Source: Helicoverpa zea (lineage: Eukaryota > Arthropoda > Insecta > Lepidoptera > Noctuidae). Taken from it: a stretch of DNA of 64,000 nucleotides. The notes under the pieces were generated by a model. The model did not search any database. It was given only the letters and a program-made list of their open reading frames with translations, and was not told the DNA's origin. A program made the position numbers and the translations under genes. The stretch is from contig NC_061455.1 of assembly GCF_022581195.2 (NCBI RefSeq), positions 10,062,189 through 10,126,188 on the forward strand. Reading direction: 5' to 3'. Positions 47,801 through 56,964 of the stretch are shown in pieces (the first letter of the stretch is position 1; every line of letters starts with the position of its first letter).

Positions 47801-48624
47801 TTTAGTAAGAGCTTTTTCGACCAGCTTTATTTAATTAAAAAAGCGGTTGAATGTTTTAATTAATTTGATGGAGAATTCTTTTAGGCTGCAGTATTACCTA
47901 CTTCCAATCTAACAGCCCTTTCACACGGCAATCCAGTTTTGCGGGACCGGCATTTTACTGTATCCTGCAAAACTGAACTACGTGTGAACACAGCGTCCGT
48001 TTTTGCAGGATAAATGCTGGTCCCGCAAAACTGGACGAACGATCCAGTTTCAAGTGACAAAACCGAATTGCACAAATCGACGGGAACAGCATTTTGCAGG
48101 ATCCTGCATGCGGTTTGTGAACACTATAATATCTTTTGCGATCAAACGGGATCCTGCAAAAAATTGTATCCTGCAAAAAACTGGACTGCCATGTGAAAGG
48201 GCCGTAAGGGTACCCATTTAATACCACCCTCAAAAAAAGAAGGATGTTCTCTTCTCAACTTATTTTATTATTTCCAGGTCAATTGGAATGGGTTGACAAT
48301 CTTCAATGGCCCGGACAAGCTGAGTTCAAAGCTGGACCCAGACGCACTTTGGTAGTTAATAGATTGGTTGAAGGTTACTTCCGGAATTCAACCAGACTTC
48401 AATTCTACTGGGTTAATGCTGCTGGACAGTCAGTAAGTAGCTCTCGTTTTAGTAATTATCTCTAATTATTTTCGTCTTTCTCTCTCTATCTAACGTTTGT
48501 GCAAAGGTAAATTAAATAGGTACTTAATTATGTCAATTTTGAAGTCTTTTTTGTTATTTTGCAGGCTCCACTGGACAACCCTGCTGCTATGAGCATTATG
48601 CTGCCGAGAATTTTACGAGTTTAG
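41866..48624 (+). CDS. Membrane-anchored, catalytically dead serine carboxypeptidase paralogue
   Basis: Nine exons join in frame to 482 residues: 41866-42079, 45213-45448, 45783-45882, 45986-46116, 46340-46637, 46825-47001, 47565-47642, 48278-48432 and 48565-48624. Residues 5-31 are a hydrophobic segment after MVKK with no obvious cleavage site, so a type II membrane anchor is likely. Next comes an acidic stretch, then 17 consecutive Thr (44-60), a likely O-glycosylated stalk. The carboxypeptidase body follows. Active-site motifs are degraded: GGPGGS is GVTGIPPS (121-128), the nucleophile position in GQAHGA is Ala212, and the His position in AGQSAPLDNP is Gln462. Only Asp405 (NGNLD) remains. 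Four exons have exactly the length of their counterparts in the upstream gene (100, 131, 78, 155), showing tandem duplication. The frame is open and splice sites are intact, so this is a pseudoenzyme, not a pseudogene. A binding or scaffold role is inference. An alternative in-frame Met lies at 41797. Intron 1 (3.1 kb) is full of MITEs. Confidence 0.88.
42960..43150 (+). mobile_element. Probable end of a mariner-like transposon
   Basis: TACTGGGTGTCCCATAAGTC at 42959 is a mariner-style terminal sequence beside a TA. It is followed by GC-rich sequence (GATGGCGCGCCGGAATGGCG) ending in an ATG-led open stretch at 43114. No transposase body follows, so this is a truncated remnant. The family is inferred from the terminus only. 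Confidence 0.4.
43650..43725 (+). repeat. Fragment of the element found at 52383-53081
   Basis: It shares ATCTGAGGCGGATGACGGGG followed by AGTAGCGACCCCGCG with the start of the 52383 element. Confidence 0.7.
43754..43988. repeat. MITE with 64-bp perfect terminal inverted repeats
   Basis: The left arm 43754-43817 begins ACTATAGTTCGGCCATTCAG and ends GACGACGTAACT. The right arm 43925-43988 is the exact reverse complement. The internal 107 bp is AT-rich and non-coding. It sits in intron 1 of the dead carboxypeptidase. Confidence 0.85.
44804..44873. repeat. Pair of near-palindromic 16-mers in inverted orientation
   Basis: GACCCCGATTGGGGTC near 44806 and GACCCCAATCGGGGTC near 44850 are exact reverse complements, and each is itself nearly palindromic. 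The spacer is about 30 bp. It may be the end of a small foldback element. Confidence 0.6.
47913..48204. repeat. MITE with PIF/Harbinger-like ends and TAA duplication
   Basis: The left end CAGCCCTTTCACACGGCA and, on the other strand, the right end CGGCCCTTTCACATGGCA are inverted repeats. TAA precedes (47910-47912) and follows (48205-48207), the 3-bp duplication typical of PIF/Harbinger. Internally a TCCTGCAAAA motif recurs in both orientations, and GGTCCCGCAAAACTGGA is one variant. It lies in intron 7 of the dead carboxypeptidase. Confidence 0.75.
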
Positions 48625-48631
48625 CTTTGTT

Positions 48632-48637
48632 AATAAA
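48632..48637 (+). terminator. Poly(A) signal of the second carboxypeptidase
   Basis: AATAAA 8 bases after the stop codon, implying a very short 3' UTR. Confidence 0.5.
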
Positions 48638-48639
48638 TT

Positions 48640-49457
48640 AATATTTATTCATTATACCAATTCATTATTCTTTGTGTTTGATCTTTTTCTCATTATTCTC
48701 ATCATAATCATCTGGAAAAATAAAGCACCTAAGCAAACGTGTATTAGATAGGTACACGTAAAACCTTATTCATTTAAATACGTGTTTAAGTTGAAATCAT
48801 AGGTACAAATAGGTAGAAAAATAAACAGCATCCAAACTGTAGGTGGTGACCAACCTAATTTAGGAGTAACAAATGAACAATGATCCAGAACCAAAATAAT
48901 ATTACTCGTCCTGGCGGGGGCACTACTGTGCCCTCAGATTCTATACGACGGAGATTACTCAGGATGCGATTGAAGAAGTTTTTCAAACCAAGCCAAACGA
49001 AAGATTTGGGTTGCAGATAAAAATTAATTAAATAGTTAAATTATCGTTGAGTATATTCTGAGTTTTGAAAGTGATTTTTTTTTAGAGCAACCCTAAGACC
49101 ATAAACAAGAGATTAAATGAATGAAAAATACAACAACCATAGTCAATTTACTGTCACTAGTGTAAGACTGTCAAAGTGTCAAGTGTCAGGGTCAACTAAA
49201 TTGTTTAGCATTTGCTTGCCTAGCTAAGCTATCTAGCAAATTATTAGAAAATATATTACTTTAATGTGAATTTATCCATATCTTTCAGCAAATTACTTGA
49301 GCAGTTCCGTTCTTGTGTATAATATTTACTTTAGTAGACTTGTATAGCGAGAGCTGTTACTACAAGAGTAATATTTGGACGTGACGCCCAAGCTTTATTT
49401 TTTGTGCCAAAAGTAGACAAATTGTATAACAGTGATTAAGATAATTAATTAAGCAAA
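48640..49457. other. Intergenic region and DMAP1 5' flank
   Basis: AT-rich with no exon. The last 150 bases upstream of the DMAP1 ATG show no TATA box, as expected for a housekeeping gene. Confidence 0.35.
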
Positions 49458-52400
49458 ATGGCTGATATACTTGATATATTAGAGCTTGAGCAGCCTACCG
49501 CTGAGATCAGTAGAGATAGTATAATCCATGGAGACAAAGTGAAAAAGAAGTATGTGACGGCAAAGGCTGTGAAGAGGCCTGAGGGAATGCACAGAGAAGT
49601 GTTTGCATTACTTTATAATGACAACAAGGACCTGCCACCTCTATTACCTACTGATACAGGTGAGATCTTCTATCTTTTCAAAACATGCCTAACAAAATGT
49701 ACAACCAAAAAATTATTTCTTACTACAATCATTAGTCCATCCAACAACAACAAAGCATACAAATTTAAATATCTTAGCACTCATAGACCTGTATGCTTCA
49801 AGGATTTATATTGTACAGGAACAATAATTAATCCAACATATTTTCATGCTTTGTTTATTTTATCAGGAAAAGCATACAAGCAAACAAAAGCTAAGCTTGG
49901 TATGAGAAAGGTGAGGAAGTGGGTTTGGGCACCGTTTACGAATCCAGCTCGCACTGATAATGCAGTTTTCCACCACTGGAAGCGAGCATCTGATGAAGCT
50001 AAGGAGTATCCATTTGCACAGTTTAATAAGGTAACTTATGCGCTTTTTAAATATATTTGTAACATATGATGACGAAAATTATGTTAGACTTATAAAAACA
50101 AATGTTTGCTATTATTGTAGAGGGTAAAAATGATAATTAAATATTTGAAAGATCTACACAGATAATCGTTAAACCTTTACTTCAAGCTGTCTGTAAATGT
50201 CTATGCAAAAATCATTTACAATTTTAAAATATGTTTCCAGCAAGTATCAATACCGTCTTACACAGAATCAGAGTACAATCAATATTTAAAATCAGAAGAC
50301 TGGAGTCAGGCTGAAACTGATCATCTTATGGACTTGTGCCAAAGATTTGATCTGCGCTTCATCGTCATACATGACCGATGGGACAGGGCAGCTTTCAGAG
50401 ACCGTAGTGTGGAAGACCTGAAAGAACGGTACTACGGAATCTGTACCACATTGAGCAAAGTATGTTGTCTCTTTATACTAATAACAACTTGTTGCTCTTA
50501 TTTTCTGATTCAATTATAAAAATGTTAAATCTTGCAGGTAAAAACAAACCTTTGGTCTAATACTGTAACAATGGTGAATGGAGAGAAAAGGATTTATCAC
50601 TATGATGCTGAACATGAGAGGAAGAGGAAGGAACAGCTCAGGAGACTGTTTGATAGAACACAAGATCAGGTAAATATTATGATGCTTAAAACAAGTCTCC
50701 TAATGCAAACTTTGCCAACAAAATTTAAATGTCAATCATAAAATCTTAATATTCCAACATATTTTAATGCTATGTTCTGTGCATTATCAATTAAAAGTCA
50801 GAAAAGTGTATAAAACACACTCACATTAAGACTTCTCCATTTGTGTAATAATCGCTTTAAAGAGATGATTAAAAAGGAACCATGAACACAAGCCCAGACA
50901 CTACTTTAATGTCCATTCACTATGACTTCAATGCTTTTCAGATTGATGAAGAACAAATGCTCTTAACTGAGTTGAAGAAGATTGAAGCCAGAAAGCGTGA
51001 GAGAGAAAGAAAGACTCAAGATTTACAGAAGTTGATATCTAGAGCTGATAGTGGGAATGTCCCGCCTGTAACTCAAGTGAACAATAACAATGAGGGTACC
51101 AGTACACCTTCTAATACTGCGTCCAGTATTGCCAGGCGTCATGACAGGAAATTACATAAGAAGAAACTGACTGCTCAGCAAAGACCTGTGAGGACAGTGG
51201 AAAGTGTTGTAAGTATTATGAAAATATATTATGTTGGCTGGATGGCAGTCTTAGGCCAAGCGCAGACCTAGAGGAGCATCAATGAGGATTTTTATAAGAC
51301 ACTAGCTAGATAGACAATCAACTTCCATAATGAAATAGTGTCAATGTATGCTCCAATCAGACAAAATGATTGCGCATCCTCGAACATAAGGTTGCGTCCA
51401 CATCTGGCGAATGTGCCGCGAATGCGCAGCTCGCGAGCCGTTTGCGACCTGCCCGCGAGCTGCGCGCGTGCAGTCACTGCAATAGCTTGGTGCGCCTCTT
51501 TAGCGCAACTCATGCAAGGCTCGTATAGGCGCGATCTGCGCGCACTCAGTTCTCGCCCTTACAGTTCCGTATACTGGCTCAGTACTATCGAAGATGTCAG
51601 ACGTCGCGCGCCGCCTGCGCGCCGCTCGCGTGCGGCGCTTAGGTCGCGCGCGAACTGCGCGCGGGCGGCGCAGAAGCGGCGCACGAACAAAAATGCACGC
51701 GCGCAGCTCGCGGGCAGCGAGCAAACGGCTCGCGAGCTGCACATTCGCGGCACATTCGCCAGATGTGGACGCACCCTAAGAACAATGCCCCGCCCCAGCT
51801 TTTATTTTTAATAAAGTAGAAGGTGATTTCTAGTACCTTCTTTACGCTCGTCTCGGTCGGCGTCGTCCATGCACTGTTTTGTGTACTACATTCTACTTTT
51901 GCAGACTGTGGAATGGTCGGGTATCAAGTTCCCTGAAGCGCGTGGTACTGGCGTTTGGTTGCGTTCACAGCGCATGAAGCTGCCCCCTGGTGTTGGCCAG
52001 AGAAAGACTAAAGCTATCGAGCAGGAACTCAGACTTATGAATATTGGTGAGTTACTTCGCTATCCGCATACCTAGCACTATTTTAAATATCAAAAGAAAT
52101 CCTGAAATTGAAATTGAAAATTTATGTGCTTAAAATCAAACCTAGAATCCACTGTTCTATTATATTTTACAGATATTGCTCCAACACCTACTGAGGCTAT
52201 TTGCAAGCATTTCAATGAGCTGCGGTCCGATCTCGCTCTTGCTCTGGACTTGAAGAATGCACTAGCTTCATGTGAATTTGAATTGCAAGCTCTGAGACAT
52301 CAGTATGAAGCTCTCAACCCAGGAAAGGTAAGGTTTTGCCTCAAATATTTTATTAATTTATCTTAATAATATTAATAATCTGCCCCGCAGGGCATCTGAG

Positions 52401-53481
52401 GCGGATGACGGGGAGTAGCGACCCCGCGGGGCTATATATCCGAGTGCTCCAGGGAGAGTATACTGTCCCCCATCTCCGGCTTGCCGGAGTGAAGCATGAC
52501 GGGGGATAGGTCTCCCGCCTCTTGGCTTGCCTTCATCGGCCGGTCAGAGTGGAGTCGCTAGAGCAGGGTTAGCAGCCCGCTCGGAGGGTAGGTGCCTCGT
52601 GGTAAGTGGCGAGTGGGCCGGTGAAGCTGGACCCACAGGGAGCGCGTGATCTGCGTTTAAAGTCCGCCGAGGTATCCTCACCCTTCAGCCGCTCATGTAC
52701 CTGTTGCCCTCTTGTTGCTATTCAGTGACTGATTCCCGAGGGCCCAGTAAGTGAGTTGGCGAGTCTCCACCTGCCATTTTTACGTGCAAACATTGTTATC
52801 GGCAGGTGCCATAGTTCCCATAGTCTTCCCATTCCTAGCCCACTAACATCCCATCACAATAGCCCAAGTAGTTTTCCTCCATAGTTAGCAATAGTTTAGC
52901 ACAGAACCGGGGATTGTCCTTGGGTACATTTCTATAGTGTATACGGGGATAATCGTCGGTTTTGTGTCGCCATTTCATTAAAGTTGTCTCAAAAGGGCTT
53001 CAGCGTGTTGGCTTCGGCCCCACGTTCGCCTTCCAAAAATCCGGGACTCTGTAGTCCCGTGGTCGGTCAGAGACATACAAAATTAATAATCTGATTCTTA
53101 TAAAGCCTTGGAGTTCACTTTCATGCTCATCACCCTGGCTGGAGTGAAACTATTACTCAATACTCTTTCTCTTGTTACACAGTTCTTAAACTTTGAAAGG
53201 ACTGCATTTCTGCATCTTCCAAGGAAAATAGGCTTTGTAAATGTGAAAGTTTGTTTGTAAATTGTAATGGTATATGAATATACATTACTCTTTCACACAA
53301 AGATTAGAAAATTGCAGAAGCTAGGTTGTATATGTAATAATATTTAACACATGAATCTTTGTTTCAGACACTAACAATTCCAGCATCTATATGCAACATA
53401 GTGGCTGAAAATGAAACTAAACCAGTCGGTGAAATAATTGACGTAGTTGGGTCACCTAGTGCAATGAACACAACCATCTAG
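49458..53481 (+). CDS. DMAP1: DNA methyltransferase 1-associated protein 1 (DMAP1)
   Basis: Eight exons join in frame to 464 residues: 49458-49659, 49867-50030, 50241-50459, 50538-50669, 50942-51208, 51905-52046, 52173-52327 and 53368-53481 (stop TAG). Length is close to the vertebrate protein (about 467). The start MADILDILELEQP matches the conserved DMAP1 N-terminus. Exon 2 carries RKVRKWVWAPFTNPART. Exon 3 (about residues 123-195) is the SANT/Myb-like domain (SEDWSQAETDHLMDLCQRFD, HDRWDR). Exon 5 is a Lys/Arg/Glu-rich coiled-coil region. Exons 6-7 hold the C-terminal DMAP1 domain (GTGVWLRSQRMKLP). DMAP1 is a nuclear subunit of the Tip60/NuA4 acetyltransferase and SWR1/SRCAP remodelling complexes (established knowledge). 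Introns 5 and 7 each carry a transposable element. The 3' end converges on FCF1. Confidence 0.95.
51389..51777. repeat. GC-rich MITE with about 85-bp inverted termini in DMAP1 intron 5
   Basis: The left end GGTTGCGTCCACATCTGGCG and, on the other strand, the right end GGGTGCGTCCACATCTGGCG are the outer parts of imperfect inverted repeats that extend through GCTCGCGAGCCGTTTGC and GAGCTGCGCGCGTGCA. The element is about 390 bp and strikingly GC-rich against its AT-rich intron. Terminus style suggests a hAT-like element, but I could not confirm an 8-bp duplication. Confidence 0.75.
52383..53081 (+). mobile_element. Retro-inserted non-coding element with 12-bp target-site duplication
   Basis: The roughly 700-bp GC-rich segment CCCCGCAGGGCATCTGAGG...GGTCAGAGACATACAA has no open frame. 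It is flanked by the direct repeat ATTAATAATCTG at 52371-52382 and 53082-53093. A 12-bp duplication and lack of inverted ends point to target-primed insertion, that is a SINE or a 5'-truncated LINE 3' UTR. A related fragment is at 43650-43725. It sits in DMAP1 intron 7 in the same orientation. Confidence 0.8.
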
Positions 53482-53565
53482 TATTATATTCTTAGTTCCA
53501 AGGATGGACCTATACTCTGTTTGAGTAGACTTAACTAAAGGTAACAACCTTGATAAAACTTTATA

Positions 53566-53571
53566 AATAAA
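53566..53571 (+). terminator. Poly(A) signal of DMAP1
   Basis: AATAAA 85 bases after the stop; a second follows near 53581. Confidence 0.6.
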
Positions 53572-54026
53572 TACATTTTAAAATAAACTACAGCAAAATA
53601 ATGTTAAATATGAATTGAATAAGTAGCGGGTACTATTCTATTCACATTGATATTTAGTACCAAAATTTCATTAAATATAATTTTTAATTAAGTAATATCA
53701 AAATTGTTTATCTTTAGTTAAGTGTCTACCCAATTGCATGTATCAAGTAATGCTTCTATTTAGTATGTAAATATAAATTTCTTACAATGACATAATTTTA
53801 ATCTGAAGTACATACACATTTAGCTACAATTACAAACCACATTTAGCTGATTTTTACGTGTAGGACATCTTACCAAAGGTGGTGTTTAGTAGCCACTATT
53901 CAATAAATTAAAGTGTACCTCTCAAAATGTATCAAAATCTTGTGTAATAGGATAGGTTTGAACAAGTAGATATGTATTTGTATCTGTATACTAAAAATAA
54001 AACTATGATTTTTTTAAAACAAAATG

Positions 54027-54032
54027 TTTATT
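54027..54032 (-). terminator. Poly(A) signal of FCF1
   Basis: TTTATT on the plus strand, about 34 bases beyond the FCF1 stop codon, giving a very short 3' UTR. Confidence 0.6.
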
Positions 54033-54065
54033 TTAATTTTATATTACATAATTATTATCTTAATT

Positions 54066-54752
54066 CTAAATAGCTCCTTTGGGAGCTCCATATGCATCTG
54101 GCATTCTTTCAATAGTGTATTTATGTTCAGCAACGTACATAATCGGCACACCTGGTATTTTTCTTATTCTTCTTTTCAAATCTTTGTCATTTGTAGCCAC
54201 TATATAACATTTGTGTTGTGTCACCCTTTGAACAATACAGTCATCAGCATAAGTTCCTTTATGTAAACAAGTGATCCTTTCGAACCTTGGGTCTTTAATT
54301 ATTCTTAATGCTACACGATATTTTCGGCCTAGTTTCTCTAACTCGGCTAATACACAGTCAGTTATGTATGGGATACATTTGGCATATAGACAATCCATCA
54401 TGCTCTGTACTATGTCTAATTTGTTTTTTATAGAGAAATTAATGAAGTTAGTATCAATGAGTATATGGTAAGGCGGTCCTAGCTGAGTGTTGTACTGGAA
54501 GAACAACGCTGAGCTCGCTTGTGGTGCTTCGCGTATTTTCAACTCGTGTGGATCTATTTTTTTCTTCTTTGGCTCAACTCGTTCCGTAGGTTTTATTCTG
54601 TTATCACTGAGACTTATAAGTTTCTTCATTTTAGCAAACTTACGTTCAACAATTTTTCTGGTTTTTCGTTGTTTACCCTAAAATGTGGTTTTTAAATAGA
54701 TTGTATTGTATTTACAAAAATGGAACTGCAGTCACAAGATAACACTTACCAT
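54066..54752 (-). CDS. Fcf1: rRNA-processing protein FCF1 (PIN-domain endonuclease Utp24)
   Basis: Two exons: 54752-54750 carries only the start ATG, then a 72-bp intron, then 54677-54066. The product is 204 residues, near the usual 198-200. It starts MGKQRKTRKIVERKFAKMKK, the conserved basic N-terminus; without the tiny first exon the frame would begin at an internal Met. The PIN domain shows its acidic metal-binding residues in order: LIDTNF (Asp76), AELEKL (Glu113/115), TYADDC (Asp146-147) and ATNDKDL (Asp165 region). FCF1/Utp24 is the small-subunit processome nuclease that makes early cuts in pre-rRNA around the 18S 5' end in the nucleolus (established knowledge). It converges with DMAP1 and diverges from NDUFC2. 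Confidence 0.95.
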
Positions 54753-55966
54753 TTTCAGATACTGATATTAATATTTTTTCGTTTACGTTAAATAAATTAA
54801 AAACTCAAAATACTGTACAGTAAACAAAATAACCTCCAACAACACGACAACATGAGATTGAGGTTATGGTTTTTGACAGAACTTTTTTTTTGGGAATTTA
54901 ATGACCTGGCCTGGTAACTATATAAGACCTTTAAGTCAATGACAGATCTTTATTTATATTTACGTACGTATTATTACTTCCATGCTTCCATGATATCATC
55001 ACAGCATAGATAAAGGCAAAATTTCAAGATACATACAAACCTACCTACGCTACGCTACGACAAGCGACACTAGACAGAGAAAACTTTTTAGTTTTCTCTG
55101 TCTACGTACGACACAAACAATGCATAGAATACAAAAGCAAACTCAAAATTCTTTGGAATAAAGTATGAAAACATATTTTAATATATATATATAATATGTT
55201 AATACTTTAGTATGGATGGTCATCATTAGATGATTTATAGCAACCTCATCGAATTTAGTAGTTCTAGTAGATTAATAGACAATAGTAGCCAGGAATGTAG
55301 CCAGTAGACATGGGTAGTTCACGAACGATTGAAGGAAATGGACTACTTCACTTCCGAAATTAAACGTATCATTCCTTCACTACTCCTTCGAATGTGTCTC
55401 TACTTCATTTAGTTCACTAGTTCAGGATCCTTCTACATATTTCGATTTTTAAATACGCCAACCTAAACTAAAATATATCTAAATTACTTTAAAGCTACAT
55501 AATTTTCTGTTTATCAATATTTTCACGGTTGATAGTCCTAAGCCTGTATAAAGTATGAAGGAAAATCGAGATATCGAGATAAAAAATCAAGTGATTCATT
55601 CGTCGATACTTATCCCTCACACTACAGATTGACTCGTTTTGATTTACTGAACTAAATGAGTAGATTAGGATTATGATTCCTAAGAGCCATCTAAGAGCTG
55701 GGTGACTCATTGACTCGTTCAGATTTGGTGAACTAAATGAAGTACTGAAGTAAATGAGTGGACTACTTCGTTGAGCGAAAAGAACTACTTCATTCATTTC
55801 TTTTCAATGACACATTTCGCGCATGTCTAGTAGCCAGGTCAAATAATTTTCTGCCAAACAATGAATTTTGACATATTTCATTCATGACATTTTGTTCTTC
55901 TGACTGACATTTTCATACTGCTGTCTGCAGTTCAGATTGGGGAGCAATTTGCGATTTCCTAAAAAC
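54753..55966. other. Divergent intergenic region FCF1/NDUFC2 with repeat content
   Basis: Close to FCF1 the sequence is plain promoter-like DNA without a TATA box. A perfect 15-bp-arm hairpin with 4-nt loop lies at 55071-55104 (TAGACAGAGAAAACT and complement). From about 55305 to 55830 there is a repeat-like block in which GACTACTTC/GAAGTAGT and AGTTCA motifs recur, bounded by AGTAGACATG and CATGTCTAGTAG, probably a degraded element. Confidence 0.4.
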
Positions 55967-56718
55967 ATGGCCGTACCCGACTCACACTTATCAGCCATAG
56001 AACTGCTCCACAAAGGGGAGGATGGCCGGGAGGTGCCAGCACTAAATAAAGTCTGGCCCGAGGTTTTAGGAGCTACTTTCGGAGTATGTATGGGAGTATT
56101 CCTCAACCACCAAACTAGACGTCCTGCTTTCAGTGGTAAGTTCTAAATTACATAACAATAACAATAAAATTTTACATCGTGTTAGTTATTTTAAAACTTA
56201 AATAAATCTTGAATGGAAAGCGACTTACTATAATAATCAGAATAATAATACTGAATCGAAAAATCTTTACTTATCTTACGATAGAATATATTTTTGTTTG
56301 TTTGGGGTTATAAAATTTGTAAACATGGACTATTTAGAATTTATTACAGTGACTCCTACTGTATTGACTAATATGTGTATCTTTTTTCAGGAATCCAGAA
56401 ACATATACTTTTGACGGCTGGATTCATAGGTCTATTCACTTTTGCCCAAAAAACACGTAATTCTTACTTAGCTGAGAAGGATGCTGTTTACAAACATTAC
56501 ATTTCCTTGCACCCTGAAGACTTCCCAGAACCGCGTAAGTTTGCTATAGTAATTTAACTGTACTTTTAAATAATTATATGGTTTTTTTTTTGTTCTACAG
56601 ACGTGCTTTATAAATTGAAGACATGATTTTGAACACTTTTTGATATTACTTTTCCTTCTTTCTTCCAGCACGCAAGAAGATTGCTGATATCATAGAACCA
56701 TGGGTCCCTGTTCGTTAA
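55967..56718 (+). CDS. NDUFC2: NADH dehydrogenase (ubiquinone) subunit C2, complex I (NDUFC2)
   Basis: Three exons: 55967-56135, 56391-56534 and 56669-56718, joining in frame to 120 residues. The C-terminal half is diagnostic: a hydrophobic segment (HILLTAGFIGLFTFAQ), then YISLHPEDFPEPPRKKIADI and EPWVPVR, matching the LHPEDFPE...I..FHPIR end of the animal subunit. A second hydrophobic segment (VLGATFGVCMGVFL) lies upstream, fitting two membrane helices. The protein is an accessory subunit of mitochondrial complex I in the inner membrane. There is no cleavable presequence, as expected. The ATG at 55967 is the first in frame. Its 3' end converges on the ZAD zinc-finger gene. Confidence 0.93.
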
Positions 56719-56785
56719 ATATTATATATTTTGTTTATTTAGACGATAATTAGATTATGTGAATGAAAAGAAAAACCTTTCATTG

Positions 56786-56791
56786 AATAAA
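56786..56791 (+). terminator. Poly(A) signal of NDUFC2
   Basis: AATAAA 68 bases after the stop codon. Confidence 0.6.
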
Positions 56792-56875
56792 TAATTATTT
56801 ATTGCTGAATAACTTGTTCAATAGTTTCAGTTGTACAATATGGCTTGGGAAACGTGTCAAGGTTAATAAATAGCT

Positions 56876-56881
56876 TTTATT
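56876..56881 (-). terminator. Poly(A) signal of the ZAD zinc-finger gene
   Basis: TTTATT on the plus strand, about 85 bases beyond the stop of the minus-strand gene and only 85 bases from the NDUFC2 signal. Confidence 0.5.
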
Positions 56882-56964
56882 TAGTTCCGTGTTGATGTTT
56901 TAACTATTCTGTCCTTATTCCTAGCTATTCCTTCAGAGATTATACTGATATAATAGGAGAGCTC

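Noticed and set aside
51338..51811. Arg/Ala-rich open frames in DMAP1 intron 5
   Set aside because: They lie wholly inside a GC-rich inverted-repeat element, which lacks stop codons because of composition. No family resemblance.
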